DNA of 64,000 nt from AWTP1-13 sp963840445 (GCA_963840445.1 CAWIZC010000010.1:124001-188000); one strand, 5' to 3'; shown: positions 38,646-48,339, counted from the stretch's first letter. Made by a program: numbers and translations. The notes: generated by a model from the letters alone, not told the origin.

Positions 38646-39005
38646 ATGTCACGATTGCGCTTGAGCGTGGCTTTGATTGCGTCGGTCATACTGGCTTTTC
38701 CGCTTGTGACGCTGGTCAGCTCGTTCGTCGTATTTCCGATGCTCTTCTATTTCGCGATCGGCATTTTCGCCAACTTCGGGCCAATCGTGATCCTGATGGT
38801 ACACCTGCTATCGCGGCTCGGCTTGTCGATCAATCGTGATGCCCTCGCCGAGGCGTGGATCTTCTGCAGTATCATCTGGATTGGCTGCGCCTTCGGGCTG
38901 TCGCGCTGGGGTGACGTGGGGCGCACGCTGGGCGCCAAGAACCAGCCCTATTTCGAGGTGCTGTTCTTTCCCTGGCACATGCTGATCAAATATTTGACGC
39001 CATAA
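38646..39005 (+). CDS. membrane protein of unknown function
   Basis: A 119-residue protein with three membrane helices (LSVALIASVILAFPLVTLVS continuing to FPMLFYFAIGIFANF, FGPIVILMVHLL, and AWIFCSIIWIGCAFGLS) and a hydrophilic C-terminal segment ending HMLIKYLTP. I do not recognise it. It reads toward lipA, 92 bases upstream of it, and is divergent from the MAPEG operon. Confidence 0.6.
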   Translation: MSRLRLSVALIASVILAFPLVTLVSSFVVFPMLFYFAIGIFANFGPIVILMVHLLSRLGLSINRDALAEAWIFCSIIWIGCAFGLSRWGDVGRTLGAKNQPYFEVLFFPWHMLIKYLTP

Positions 39006-39097
39006 GCTGCAGCAGCTGCGGTTTGCGGTTGCCTGCCATGCCGATCCGGGTGTAGCGACTGGTTTTCTGCGGGCGCGACTGCCGCTACAATAAGACC

Positions 39098-40045
39098 ATG
39101 GTCACCATCCTCGACAACCGCCCGCCGCGCCATCCGGAGAAGGCCAACAAGCCGGACACGCCGGTGCTGCGCAAGCCGGACTGGATCCGCGTCCGCGTGC
39201 CCTCGTCGAACCCGGAGCTGGCCGAGACGCGCCGCATCGTGCGCGAGCACAAGCTGCACACTGTGTGCGAGGAGGCGGGCTGCCCGAACCTCGGCGAGTG
39301 CTGGACCAAGCGCCACGCCACCATGATGATCATGGGCGACACCTGCACGCGCGCCTGCGCATTCTGCAACGTGCGCACCGGGCTGCCGGGGCCGCTCGAT
39401 GCCAACGAGCCGCACAACGTGGCCGAGGCGGTCGCCAAGCTTGGCCTCGATCACATCGTCGTCACCTCGGTCGACCGCGACGACCTCGACGACGGCGGCG
39501 CGCGTCACTTCGCCGAGACGATCCGCGCGGTCCGGGCGAAGACGCCCAAGACCACCATCGAGGTGCTGACCCCCGACTTCCTGCGCAAGGACAGCGCGCT
39601 GGAGGTGGTGGTGGAGGCGGCGCCCGACGTGTTCAACCACAACCTCGAGACGGTGCCGTCGCACTACCTGAAGATCCGGCCCGGCGCACGCTACTTCCAT
39701 TCGCTGCGCCTGCTACAGCGGGTGAAGGAGATCGCGCCCACCATGTTCACCAAGTCCGGCATCATGGTGGGCCTGGGCGAGGAGCGCGACGAGGTGCTGC
39801 AGCTGATGGACGACCTGCGCTCGGCCGACGTCGACTTCCTCACCATCGGCCAGTACCTGCAACCGACCCGCAAGCACGCCGAGGTCAAGCGCTTCGTGAC
39901 GCCCGAGGAGTTCAAGGCCTACGAGACGATCGCGCTGGCCAAGGGTTTCCTGCTGGTGTCGTCGAGCCCGCTGACGCGCTCGTCCTATCATGCGGGCGAC
40001 GACTTCCAGCGCTTGAAGGCGGCGCGGCTGGCGGCAAACGGCTGA
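39098..40045 (+). CDS. lipA: lipoyl synthase
   Basis: A 315-residue radical-SAM enzyme that inserts two sulfur atoms into octanoyl groups on carrier domains of 2-oxoacid dehydrogenases. The auxiliary cluster cysteines are in CEEAGCPNLGECW and the radical-SAM cluster in CTRACAFCNV; the C-terminal cluster ligand region RSSYHAGDDF is present. Other marks are VVTSVDRDDLDDGGA and KSGIMVGLGEE. It stands with a short P-loop kinase gene 9 bases downstream, probably co-transcribed. Confidence 0.97.
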   Translation: MVTILDNRPPRHPEKANKPDTPVLRKPDWIRVRVPSSNPELAETRRIVREHKLHTVCEEAGCPNLGECWTKRHATMMIMGDTCTRACAFCNVRTGLPGPLDANEPHNVAEAVAKLGLDHIVVTSVDRDDLDDGGARHFAETIRAVRAKTPKTTIEVLTPDFLRKDSALEVVVEAAPDVFNHNLETVPSHYLKIRPGARYFHSLRLLQRVKEIAPTMFTKSGIMVGLGEERDEVLQLMDDLRSADVDFLTIGQYLQPTRKHAEVKRFVTPEEFKAYETIALAKGFLLVSSSPLTRSSYHAGDDFQRLKAARLAANG

Positions 40046-40054
40046 GGCGATCCG

Positions 40055-40577
40055 ATGCAGCGCGTGCTGGTGATCGGCATCTCGGGTGCCGGCAAGAGCA
40101 CATTCGCGCGCAGGCTGGCGGAGCGCACCGGCCTGCCGCTGATCCACCTCGATCGAGAGTTCTGGCAGCCGGGATGGAAGATCACGCCTGAGCCCGAGTG
40201 GCGCATCAAGGTTGCTGCGCTAGTCGCCCGCGATGCCTGGATCATCGACGGAGGCTACAGCGCCTCGCTCGATCTGCGGCTGCCGCGTGCCGACACCGTG
40301 TTCTGGTTCGATTATCCGCGCGGCCGCTGCCTGGGCAGGATCGCCTGGCGTATTGCCACCACCTACGGGACGGGTGCGGCCCGATCTCGGCGAGGGTTGC
40401 CCCGAGAAGATCGACTGGGAGTTCTTTCGCTGGGTCTGGAACTATCCGGCGCGGAGCCGGCCGCGCGTGGAAGCCATGCTGGCCAAGCACATGCCCGACG
40501 ATGCCCGACTTGTCGTGGTCAAGCACGACGCCGACGCGCAGCGCGTCCTTGCCGGCGTGAGGACGGCTGTCCGATAG
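40055..40577 (+). CDS. P-loop kinase/ATPase (adenylate-kinase-like topology modulation protein), frameshifted
   Basis: The P-loop GISGAGKSTFARRLAE opens the protein, followed by PLIHLDREFWQPGW and the WIIDGGYSASLDLRL and FDYPRGRCLGRI segments typical of small kinases annotated as topology modulation proteins. The frame breaks after IATTYG, and another frame supplies RVRPDLGEGCPEKIDWEFFR to a stop at 40577. Removing one A at 40370 joins them, giving 173 residues, the normal length. Substrate unknown. Confidence 0.82.
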
Positions 40578-40673
40578 CCGACAGCTATGCCGCGCTTGCG
40601 CAACGAGGATCTGCGTCGCGTTGGTCGGAGCGGTATCGCTTGTCCACCGTCCTGCGCAGCCGCGCGCGCCGAG

Positions 40674-40832
40674 CTACCGCCGAACCTGGATGGTCAGAGC
40701 CGAGGTCGAAGCAACAGCCGCAATGCGCTCCAACTTGGTGGCGGCTTTTCTACTTTCGGTGCGCGTTCCGGCGCCGAGATGGGCGGCGATCTCCTGAAGC
40801 AGGCGCTGGATCTCTGCCAGGGCTTCGTTCAT
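40674..40832 (-). CDS. 52-residue hypothetical protein, coiled-coil-like
   Basis: The reading MNEALAEIQRLLQEIAAHLG with regularly spaced leucines looks like an amphipathic helix, and the protein ends ALTIQVRR. It lies 36 bases after a small membrane protein gene on the same strand. The ribosome binding site is weak, so this is a modest call. Confidence 0.45.
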   Translation of the reverse strand: MNEALAEIQRLLQEIAAHLGAGTRTESRKAATKLERIAAVASTSALTIQVRR

Positions 40833-40868
40833 TGCGTGATCACTCGGTTGAATGCGCCGGCGATGTTG

Positions 40869-41102
40869 TCACGACTCGGCTGCGGCTCCCGGCTTGGTCG
40901 GACGCATGGGCTCGCGCATCGAGCGCCAAAGACGAATCACGGCGACGATGCCTGCAAGAACGAACGCGACCAGGGTTGCGGACAACGCCAACATTCGGTC
41001 TCCGGTGGCCGCGATCGCCACAAACCCGGCGATGACGCCGAAGGTCGCCATGGTGGCGAGCGCAACGGTCGCGTCGAAATAGACACGGGCAGTGCTGTGC
41101 AT
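40869..41102 (-). CDS. small two-helix membrane protein
   Basis: A 77-residue protein with two hydrophobic segments (ATVALATMATFGVIAGFVAI and MLALSATLVAFVLAGIVAVI) and a basic C-terminal tail. GAGGAGGGGCGC before the ATG is a strong ribosome binding site. No family is recognised. It probably shares a transcript with the 52-residue gene downstream. Confidence 0.6.
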   Translation of the reverse strand: MHSTARVYFDATVALATMATFGVIAGFVAIAATGDRMLALSATLVAFVLAGIVAVIRLWRSMREPMRPTKPGAAAES

Positions 41103-41151
41103 GCGCCCCTCCTCACGGGTTCCGGCATGGGCGATCCAACAGGACCGCCGT

Positions 41152-41355
41152 TCAGCGGTTCTGTCGGCGCGACAGCTCCCGCTCCTTGGCTACTCGCTCG
41201 AACGTCTCGCCGACCGATTTGATGCGATACAGCAGATCAGTCCCCTCGGGCGGTAGCAGGCGCACGACCTTGTATTCCCGTGCCGACGCCCGCATGCCCA
41301 TCCGACCGGGATCATAGTCGACGACTTGCCCCACCTTGAACTTGTGCTGGGTCAT
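41152..41355 (-). CDS. small conserved hypothetical protein
   Basis: A 67-residue soluble, basic protein: MTQHKFKVGQVVDYDPGRMG, then YKVVRLLPPEGTDLLYRIKS and VAKERELSRR at the end. The pattern resembles a family of short beta-rich proteins that is widespread in rhizobia-like bacteria and is of unknown function. It begins 46 bases after the end of another small gene on the same strand. Confidence 0.7.
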   Translation of the reverse strand: MTQHKFKVGQVVDYDPGRMGMRASAREYKVVRLLPPEGTDLLYRIKSVGETFERVAKERELSRRQNR

Positions 41356-41401
41356 TGGGCCTCGCGAAAGTGGTTGCAAGGCATCACGATGGATTGGTCG
41401 C

Positions 41402-41737
41402 TCATGAGCGCGCGCCTCGCGATGCCTTTGCGGTAGACGATTGGGGTTTGTCGCTGCGCGCGGGCACAGCGTCGGCGCCGGAGGCTGGCGGGCTGCGCGA
41501 CAGGGGATAGGCTGAAGCATCGTACAAGACGCGCATCTCGCGCGCGTCGTAGCGCTCCTCGCCGATCTCCAGATAGGCGCCCACCAGAGCTTCGGCAGGC
41601 AGCTGCTCGATGGCGAACCGGAGGGCCTCGGCGGCGCTCTCGAAGCGCTTATAGCCGACCGGATGCCGGCGGGAGCCTCGGGCGCGGCTCGGATAGATCT
41701 CAGCGGCAGCATCGTAATCGAAGGGATGCGCGGTCAT
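41402..41737 (-). CDS. conserved hypothetical protein
   Basis: A 111-residue protein starting MTAHPFDYDAAAEIYPSRAR, with a compact middle (ALRFAIEQLPAEALVGAYLE, then YDAREMRVLYDASAYPL) and a low-complexity tail. The ATG at 41737 is chosen since the longer frame is arginine-rich shadow sequence. With the next gene it forms a short minus-strand pair. Function unknown. Confidence 0.6.
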   Translation of the reverse strand: MTAHPFDYDAAAEIYPSRARGSRRHPVGYKRFESAAEALRFAIEQLPAEALVGAYLEIGEERYDAREMRVLYDASAYPLSRSPPASGADAVPARSDKPQSSTAKASRGARS

Positions 41738-42603
41738 GCTGCGCACGCGGACCCATCCTCCATCCCAACACTCGAGATGTCGGCGCCGGTGAGATGCAGC
41801 ACGAGATCGTCCTCGGCGCGCGGCAACGCGCATATGCCGAAGTCACCTTGATCAAAGGACGGGTGTCAGCCGCGATCGATCGCGATGTCTCAAGCCCCGA
41901 TCACACCCAAGCGCGCAACATGCAGTGAACGGGCCGGGGGCTAATCGCTATGCCATCAGCGATGGGCTGTTGCGCGGTGCGCTCAATCAGAACGCACCGC
42001 CCATCATACGCTGCCGGCGGAACATGGTCACCTAATACTTCCCAGACGCCGTTAATCGGGCGCCAGCGCCGCAGTGGCTCGGCGGATTATCGCCGTTTGT
42101 CGCACGGGCCAGCTCGTCCATGAAGCCTTGCAGCTCCCTGGCGGACAAAGCGGCGCACATCGCACCAGACCCCGTTGCGCGACACGACGAGGGCCTGTCC
42201 GGGCGCGGCCCGATCGGCGTGCATCAGCAATGCGGCCTCGGGCCCTCAGGGCCTTGTAGTGGCGCATCCGCGAACGCCGGCATGGTTGGCCCGCAACCGG
42301 GGGGTCGCAATTCTGCTTGCCAGGACGAGTGCATTTTGGCTTATTGGCCGCCGAAGATGGGCAGTAGGCCCGTCGAGCGTCAGGATCGACCGGTGAGCGA
42401 TTACGGCTCCATGGCAGCGCTGATCCGGCTGGGAACGCTTCCCGGTGCGGCCGCGCTTGGCCTCCTGACCCTCCTCCTTACCAGCCCCTGAGCCTCGACG
42501 CGCCGGCCATCCGGACAGTCGCTCAGGGGATTGCAGCCAGCCATCACTTAAAGATTTGAGTCCGCGCTCTAGACTGAGGCGGCCGCTGACAAGGACCAGA
42601 CAC
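41738..42603. other. long intergenic region upstream of leuA
   Basis: No gene is convincing in these 866 bases. Several open frames of 60-140 codons overlap one another on both strands with arginine/proline-rich shadow-like translations. A minus-strand trace around 42050-42200 (MCAALSARELQGFMDELARA) looks more protein-like but is short and not continuous with anything. No leucine leader peptide or T-box was seen. Confidence 0.5.
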
Positions 42604-44194
42604 ATGCCGGATAAGACCATCCCCGGAGCAGAGGCCGGGCACAGCACTGCCGACAACGATCACGTCTACATCTTCGACACCACGCTCAGGGACGGCGAGC
42701 AGTGCCCGGGCGCCACCATGACCTTCGAGGAGAAGCTGGAGGTAGCCGATTTCCTCGACCAGATGGGCGTCGATATCATCGAGGCGGGTTTCCCGATCGC
42801 GTCCGAAGGCGACTTCGCGGCGGTGTCGGAGATCGCCAAGCGCATCAAGCGATCGGTGGTGTGCGGGCTGTCGCGGGCGGGCGAGAAAGACATCGACCGG
42901 GCCGGCGAGGCGGTGAAGGGCGCCAAGCGGCCACGCATCCACACCTTCATCTCGACCTCGCCGGTGCACCGCAAGTACAAGCTGCAGAAGTCGGCCGAGG
43001 AGGTGTTGGAGATGGTGCACTTCCAGGTCTCCCGCGCCCGCAACTGGGTGGAGGACGTGGAGTGGTCGGCGGAAGACGCGACGCGCACCGAGATCGACTA
43101 CCTGTGCCGTTGCGTGGAGACGGCCATCAAGGCCGGCGCCACCACCATCAACCTACCGGATACGGTCGGCTACGCCACGCCCGAGGAATACTTCCAGATG
43201 TTCCGCACGGTGCGCGAGCGCGTGCCGGGCGCGGACAAGGTGATCTTCTCGGTGCATTGCCACAATGATCTCGGCATGGCGGTGGCGAACTCGCTGGCGG
43301 GCGTCAGGGCCGGCGCGCGGCAGGTCGAATGCACCATCAACGGCATCGGCGAGCGGGCCGGCAACGCGGCGCTGGAAGAGATCGTGATGGCGATCAAGAC
43401 ACGCAGCGACGTGCTGCCCTATCACCTCGGCATCGACGCCAAGCTGCTTGAACCGCGCCTCGCGGCTGGTGTCGGCGGCGACCTCGTTCCCGGTGCAGTA
43501 CAACAAGGCGATCGTCGGCCGGAATGCGTTCGCGCACGAGTCCGGCATCCACCAGGACGGCATGCTGAAGCACACGCAGACCTACGAGATCATGACGCCG
43601 GAGTTGGTCGGCGTGTCGAAGACCTCGCTGGTGATGGGCAAGCACTCGGGCCGCAACGCCTTCCGCTCCAAGCTGAAGGAACTGGGCTACGACCTCGGCG
43701 AGAACGCCTTCGAGGATGCCTTCAACCGCTTCAAGGCGTTGGCCGACCGCAAGAAGCACGTCTACGACGAGGATCTGGAGGCGCTGGTCGACGAGGAGAT
43801 CGCCACCCAGCAGGACCGCATGAAGGTGGTAGCGCTGACCGTGATCGCCGGCACCATGGGTCCGCAGTCGGCGACCCTGACGCTCGACATCGACGGCAAC
43901 CACGTCACCGTGCAGTCGACAGGCAACGGACCGGTCGATGCAACCTTCAACGCCATCCACAAGCTAGTGCCGCACCAGGCCAAGCTGGCGCTGTACCAGG
44001 TGCACGCGGTGACGGAGGGCACCGACGCGCAGGCCGAGGTGTCGGTGCGGCTGGAAGACGAGGAGGAGGGCCGCGCGGTCACCGCACGGGCTGCCGATCC
44101 GGACACGATGGTGGCGAGTGCCAAGGCTTACGTAGGCGCGCTCAACAAGCTGCAGGCGCGGCGCGGGCGGCTGCATGCGCAGCAGAGTGCGTGA
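42604..44194 (+). CDS. leuA: 2-isopropylmalate synthase, frameshifted in the assembly
   Basis: The first enzyme of leucine biosynthesis, condensing acetyl-CoA with 2-oxoisovalerate. The catalytic barrel has FDTTLRDGEQCPGATM, and metal ligands in FSVHCHNDLGMAVANSL; the C-terminal leucine-sensing regulatory domain ends near VGALNKLQARRG. The frame breaks after GIDAKLL; the next frame carries NRASRLVSAATSFPVQYNKA and the rest. Removing one T at 43448-43449 restores a 529-residue protein of normal length. Both halves are fully conserved, so an error in the sequence is more likely than a dead gene. Confidence 0.92.
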
Positions 44195-44207
44195 GGGGCC
44201 TAGGATG

Positions 44208-44302
44208 CGTAGGTTGGGTTAGGCCGCAGGCTGTAACCCAACCTTCCAAGGCGTGGCCAGTGTTGGGTTACGCGCTGTCGCGCTAACCCAACCTACCCGG
44301 GC
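44208..44302. repeat. GTAGGTTGGGTTAG palindromic intergenic repeat
   Basis: GTAGGTTGGGTTAG at the left and CTAACCCAACCTAC at the right are exact inverses, with internal inverse copies (TAACCCAACC and TTGGGTTA) between. This type of sequence is found between genes in many bacteria and is not coding. Confidence 0.8.
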
Positions 44303-44325
44303 TACGGACCGAACTGGGCCGCTCG

Positions 44326-44799
44326 TCACAGGTCTTTGCGGTAGACGATGAAGCCCGAGCGCTGCGCGATAGTCTCGTAGAGGCGTTGCGCGGTGACGTT
44401 GGTCTCGTGCGTCTGCCAGTAGACGCGCGTCGATCCGGCGTGCTTGGCGCGATCGTACACGGCAAGTATGAGCGCCTTGCCGATGCCTTTGCCGCGTGCG
44501 TCCTCGCGCGTGAACAGATCCTGCAAATAGCAGGTCGGCCCGAGCATGGTCGTGTTGCGATGAAAGATGTAGTGCACTGTGCCGATCAGCTGGCCGGATG
44601 CCTCGGCCACCAGGCAGTGGACGGGCTCATAGTGATCGAAGAACCGTGCCCATGTGGTGCGCGTGACTTCCATCGGTACCGCCGTCGGGCCGACCCGCTT
44701 GTAGAAGGCGTTGTAGCCTTCCCATAGCGGCAGCCATTGCTCGAAGTCGGACGGGGCGACATCGCGGATGCTGATTGTGTCTGTCACGGTTATAGGCAT
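44326..44799 (-). CDS. GNAT-family N-acetyltransferase
   Basis: A 157-residue acetyltransferase with the acetyl-CoA motif REDARGKGIGKALILAVYDR and the strand CYLQDLFT before it, plus YETIAQRSGFIVYRKD at the end. The start is uncertain: ATG at 44799 directly abuts GAGGGAG, while GTG at 44787 (MTDTISIRDVAP) has more normal spacing and a more typical N terminus. The substrate, a small amine or protein, is unknown. Confidence 0.85.
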   Translation of the reverse strand: MPITVTDTISIRDVAPSDFEQWLPLWEGYNAFYKRVGPTAVPMEVTRTTWARFFDHYEPVHCLVAEASGQLIGTVHYIFHRNTTMLGPTCYLQDLFTREDARGKGIGKALILAVYDRAKHAGSTRVYWQTHETNVTAQRLYETIAQRSGFIVYRKDL

Positions 44800-44917
44800 C
44801 TCCCTCGATGACGGCCTGCAACCTACGGGATGCACCATCGGCCGACCTCACGCTTAACGCAATCTTAGCGTGCGTGGCGGAATATGGCAGGCGACCGGCC
44901 AGATTCCGCTAGGACCC

Positions 44918-45523
44918 ATGCCCACCTCCCTTCCGTGGCGACCGGCGCGCCTGCGCGCCGTGGCACCGACCTGCCTGTTTGCCGCAACGCTGCTGCTGGC
45001 CGGGTGCGTCCGGTATCCGCCGCAGACGGTTTACGGGTATGCGCCCGAGACTATGGTCTCGATCAAGGACGGCTGGGAGCCGGAGGTGAAGCGGATGCCG
45101 CCCGCCCGGCCGCGGGTGAAGACCGCCGCACGTGCCGAGCCTCGCCCCGCGCCGGAGCCGCCGCGTGCGCCCGCGCGCCCCGAGGCGCGGCCGCAGGGCA
45201 GCCAGCTCGACTGCGGCCCGGACGCCGCGTGCCTGTCGCAGCTCAAGTCGCTGATCGATGATCCGCAGCGCAGCTGGATCGGCAAGCCGCTGCCGCCGAC
45301 CGAGTACGCGCGCGGCGTGCGGCTGTTCGCCTACCGCGCGCTGCGCGCCCAGCTTACCTGCCGCGAGCTCATCATGGCGCTGGGCGAGATCGAGACCGCG
45401 CGCAAGCCGCTCAGCGGTCCCGTGCCGGGCGTGACGCCGGCGCAGGCCGCGCGCGCACGCACGCTGAGCGACGAGGTCGAGGCCGAGCTCAGGGTCGAGC
45501 GGGCCGCGCGCTGCAACGCCTGA
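44918..45523 (+). CDS. putative lipoprotein of unknown function
   Basis: A 201-residue protein whose signal peptide ends in the lipobox LLAGC, so it should be lipid-anchored. A proline/alanine-rich linker (about residues 50-90) leads to a compact C-terminal domain beginning LDCGPDAACLSQLKSLIDDP with paired cysteines, ending RVERAARCNA. ATG 44918 is chosen because the signal peptide starts there; the frame opens 48 bases earlier. No family is recognised. Confidence 0.65.
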   Translation: MPTSLPWRPARLRAVAPTCLFAATLLLAGCVRYPPQTVYGYAPETMVSIKDGWEPEVKRMPPARPRVKTAARAEPRPAPEPPRAPARPEARPQGSQLDCGPDAACLSQLKSLIDDPQRSWIGKPLPPTEYARGVRLFAYRALRAQLTCRELIMALGEIETARKPLSGPVPGVTPAQAARARTLSDEVEAELRVERAARCNA

Positions 45524-45652
45524 CGTCGGTCGGGAGGGGGCAGAACCGCTTCGCGCCGCTCGCAACGCAGCTGCGTCGCCGCGACGGTCGCGCCGGGTGG
45601 GCGCCTGTGGCACGATGGGGAACGGTTCGAACCCTGCCGGAGGCTCCCCGCA

Positions 45653-46276
45653 ATGACCGCCCAGTCCCACATCATCGGCAGCATCGAGCAGCTCGAGACC
45701 ATCTACAAGGACCCGGCCGAGCCGGCGCTGGTCAAGGAGACGGACTACGTTACGCCCGAGTACGGCCGCATGATCGCCGCCTCACCGTTCGTGGCGCTGG
45801 CGACGATGGGACCGGAGGGGCTCGACTGCTCGCCGCGCGGGGACCTGGCCGGCTTCGTGCGCATCCACGACAAGCGGACGCTGATGCTGCCTGACCGGCG
45901 CGGCAACAACCGGGTCGACTCGCTGCGCAACATCGTGCGCGATCCGCGTGTCGCCTTGCTGTTCCTGATCCCGGGTTCCGGCAGCACGCTGCGGGTGAAC
46001 GGCCGCGCCCACCTGTCGACCGAGCCGGCGCTGCTGGAGACCTTCATCATGGAGGGCAAGGCGCCACGCAGCGTCACGGTGATCGCAGTGACGAGCGTGT
46101 ATTTCCAGTGCGCGCGGGCGATAATCCGCTCGGATTTGTGGAATCCGGCCAAGCACGTCGACCCCAAGGACCTGCCCACACCGGGGCAAATCCTGGCCAG
46201 CATCACCAACGCGCGCGTCGGCGGCGAGGAATACGATCGCGTCTGGCCGCTGCGGGCCAAGGAGACGATGTGGTAG
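45653..46276 (+). CDS. pyridoxamine 5'-phosphate oxidase-family FMN-binding protein
   Basis: A 207-residue flavin-binding split-barrel protein similar to the MSMEG_1061-type group. Typical segments are FVALATMGPEGLDCSPRGDL, LMLPDRRGNNRVDSLRNIV, VALLFLIPGSGSTLRVNGRA and FQCARAIIRSDLW. The reaction is unknown for most members. GGAGG upstream of the ATG is a good ribosome binding site. Confidence 0.87.
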   Translation: MTAQSHIIGSIEQLETIYKDPAEPALVKETDYVTPEYGRMIAASPFVALATMGPEGLDCSPRGDLAGFVRIHDKRTLMLPDRRGNNRVDSLRNIVRDPRVALLFLIPGSGSTLRVNGRAHLSTEPALLETFIMEGKAPRSVTVIAVTSVYFQCARAIIRSDLWNPAKHVDPKDLPTPGQILASITNARVGGEEYDRVWPLRAKETMW

Positions 46277-46318
46277 GCGGTCCCCGCCGGCCTCTCGGAC
46301 GATGATCGCGCGGCAAGC

Positions 46319-46392
46319 GCCTACCCCGCCCTGAGCCCGTCGAAGGGCGTCTGAGTCCGCCAAGCCGTGCTTCGACAAGCTCAGCACTCCGG
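46319..46392. repeat. REP-like palindromic element, copy 2 (inverted)
   Basis: GCCCTGAGCCCGTCGAAGGGC and GTGCTTCGACAAGCTCAGCAC are the reverse complement of the element at 3600-3665, with the same spacing. It lies between the flavoprotein gene and the convergent cytochrome gene. Confidence 0.8.
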
Positions 46393-46436
46393 TTTGAGCT
46401 CGAGATCAGGTGATGTCTGGCGGAAACGCGCAGCCG

Positions 46437-46823
46437 TTACTTCTTAGCTTTCGGTGGCGCCTTGGGCAGGACGCGCGGCAGGCTCGACCAGTAGAGGGCA
46501 AGCGCGCGCACCTGTTCGTCGTCGAGGGATTTTGCCACCGAGACCATCACGGGATTGGTGCGCGCGCCCTGCTGGTAGAACCTGAGCGTGCGCTCGAGAA
46601 TGTCGGCCGGCCAGCCAGCGATGGAGGGGATGCCGTTGTTGGCCCCGTCCGGGCGGTGGCAGGACGTGCACTCCTGGGCCAAATGTTGGCCGTAGCTTTT
46701 GAGCCAGGCCTCGTCTGCGCCGCGGGCCGCGACACAGCTGAGCAGGCCGATGGCCACGCCCAGTGGAACCAGCCAGAGATGCACGGGTTTGCACAACGTG
46801 CTTGCGAACTTCGAGGTGGCCAT
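46437..46823 (-). CDS. small c-type cytochrome
   Basis: A 128-residue exported monoheme cytochrome: signal peptide (VPLGVAIGLLSCVAARGA), heme site CTSCH in ECTSCHRPDGANNGIPSIAG, and axial methionine probably in NPVMVSVAKSLDDEQ. It resembles the cytochrome subunit of sulfide dehydrogenases and other class I cytochromes. No flavoprotein subunit is adjacent. It is the last core-like gene before the integrase region. Confidence 0.85.
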   Translation of the reverse strand: MATSKFASTLCKPVHLWLVPLGVAIGLLSCVAARGADEAWLKSYGQHLAQECTSCHRPDGANNGIPSIAGWPADILERTLRFYQQGARTNPVMVSVAKSLDDEQVRALALYWSSLPRVLPKAPPKAKK

Positions 46824-47082
46824 GCGCGTCCGGCTGATGCAGCAACTCGTGATTTTCGCCGAGAGATCACATCGCTATACTAAAAAATAGAGATAGCTCG
46901 TATACCCCTCTAGCGGGTGGAGGGCAGGCAGGAATAACGCTCCCTCACGAACAAGAACGTTTTCGACGATAACTCGCTGCCAGGCTTGCATTTCCGCCCG
47001 GCATGCCATAACGATCCCGCACAACCGACCACACGGCCTATCAGACTTTTTTTTACCTTAGCGTTACCTACGGGGGCTTCTC

Positions 47083-48339
47083 ATGAGCAAAACATGCAAA
47101 CCCCGCACCCGCCGAAAGGCAATCCGCACCGATGTGCAGGTCCGCAAGGTGAAACCACCGACCAAGGACAAGGGTCAGATCGAGGTGCGCGTCGCCAACT
47201 ACCCAGGTTTATTCCTGCGCGTGTCCTACGGCGGTGCCCGGACCTGGGCCCATTTCTATCGCCACCAGGGGAACACGAAGCGGCAGACGCTGGGTCGGTA
47301 TCCGGTGGTGGGGCTCGCCGCCGCCTGCCAGCTTTACCTCGATGCGCGCCTGAAGCTGTTGAATGGCGAGGACCCGGGCGCGAGCGCGACCGCCAAGACC
47401 GGCAAAACGTTCGAGGAGGTGATGAAGGATTGGCTCCAGCGAGACCAGGGCAAAAAGCGCACCCGCGCCGAGACCGAGCGCGTCCTGAGTAAGGACGCAT
47501 TGCCGGTGCTGGGTCAGCTGCGCATCGGCGATATCACGCGGGAGCAGCTCGCGGGTCTTATTGACGGCATCGTCGATCGAGGCGCGCCCTCGCTCGCCCG
47601 CAAGTGCCACGCACATCTGCACAACCTGTTCGGCTGGGCGGTCAAGAAGTATCGCCAGCACATCGCGGTAAACCCGATGGCCGGCCTGCCTGTAGAGGGC
47701 ACAGACACGAAGCGCGAGCGCGCATTGACCGAGCAGGAAATCCGGGACGTGTGGCGCGCCCTCGATGTAGCGAACGTACCGGCCAGCTATCCGGCCTTGG
47801 TTCGCATGCTTCTACTCACGGCCGCGCGGCGCGAGGAGGTGGCGGGCATGGCCTGGCGCGAGGTCGAGGATGACGTCTGGGTTATTCCAGCCGCGCGGCA
47901 CAAGACCGGCGAGAAGACAGGAGACAAGCTGCTGCCGCTGACGCCGGCCGTGCTGGCGCTGTTGGGCAAGGCGAAGGGTGGTCACGTGTTCTCGGCCACC
48001 GACAAGCCGTTCCAGGCCTTCAGCCGGTCCAAGGGGCTGCTCGACCAGAAGATCACCGAGCTGCGCGAGGCTGACGGCCGGGGGCCCATGCCGCAGTGGC
48101 AGTTGCACGATTTACGACGGACCGCCCGCACCATCATGTCGAAGGCTGGGGTCCCCTGGGACCATGCCGAGCGTGTGGTCGGCCATGCCATCCCAGGGAT
48201 ACGCGGCGTCTACGACAAGTACGAGTACCTGCCGGAGAAGAGGGATGCGCTTGAGCGGCTCGCCAAGCTGGTCGACGAGATCGTGCGGGGTGCAGCACCA
48301 ACTCCTGCCCACGTCATGCGGGAGAAGGTGGAGGCCTGA
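47083..48339 (+). CDS. tyrosine-type integrase (P4/DUF4102 family)
   Basis: A 418-residue site-specific recombinase. The arm-binding N terminus (about residues 20-110) contains GLFLRVSYGGARTWAHFYR and LGRYPVVGLA. The catalytic domain shows Arg in LLLTAARREEVAGMAW, the HxxR box in LHDLRRTARTIMSKAG, His in VVGHAIPGIRGVYDK and the nucleophile Tyr in the DKYEYLPEKRDAL end. Most relatives integrate at tRNA 3' ends, but no tRNA lies next to this gene. The first genes after it run in the same direction. Confidence 0.93.
   Translation: MSKTCKPRTRRKAIRTDVQVRKVKPPTKDKGQIEVRVANYPGLFLRVSYGGARTWAHFYRHQGNTKRQTLGRYPVVGLAAACQLYLDARLKLLNGEDPGASATAKTGKTFEEVMKDWLQRDQGKKRTRAETERVLSKDALPVLGQLRIGDITREQLAGLIDGIVDRGAPSLARKCHAHLHNLFGWAVKKYRQHIAVNPMAGLPVEGTDTKRERALTEQEIRDVWRALDVANVPASYPALVRMLLLTAARREEVAGMAWREVEDDVWVIPAARHKTGEKTGDKLLPLTPAVLALLGKAKGGHVFSATDKPFQAFSRSKGLLDQKITELREADGRGPMPQWQLHDLRRTARTIMSKAGVPWDHAERVVGHAIPGIRGVYDKYEYLPEKRDALERLAKLVDEIVRGAAPTPAHVMREKVEA

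Noticed and set aside
42052..42491. several overlapping frames upstream of leuA
   Set aside because: They overlap on both strands, lack ribosome binding sites and have shadow-like composition.
45600..45640. tRNA-like GGTTCGAACCC sequence
   Set aside because: It looks like a T-arm, but no anticodon or acceptor stem can be placed upstream; it is the leader of the flavoprotein gene.
46824..47082. tRNA gene as integrase attachment site
   Set aside because: No tRNA could be folded in this stretch and no matching direct repeat was found on the right side.
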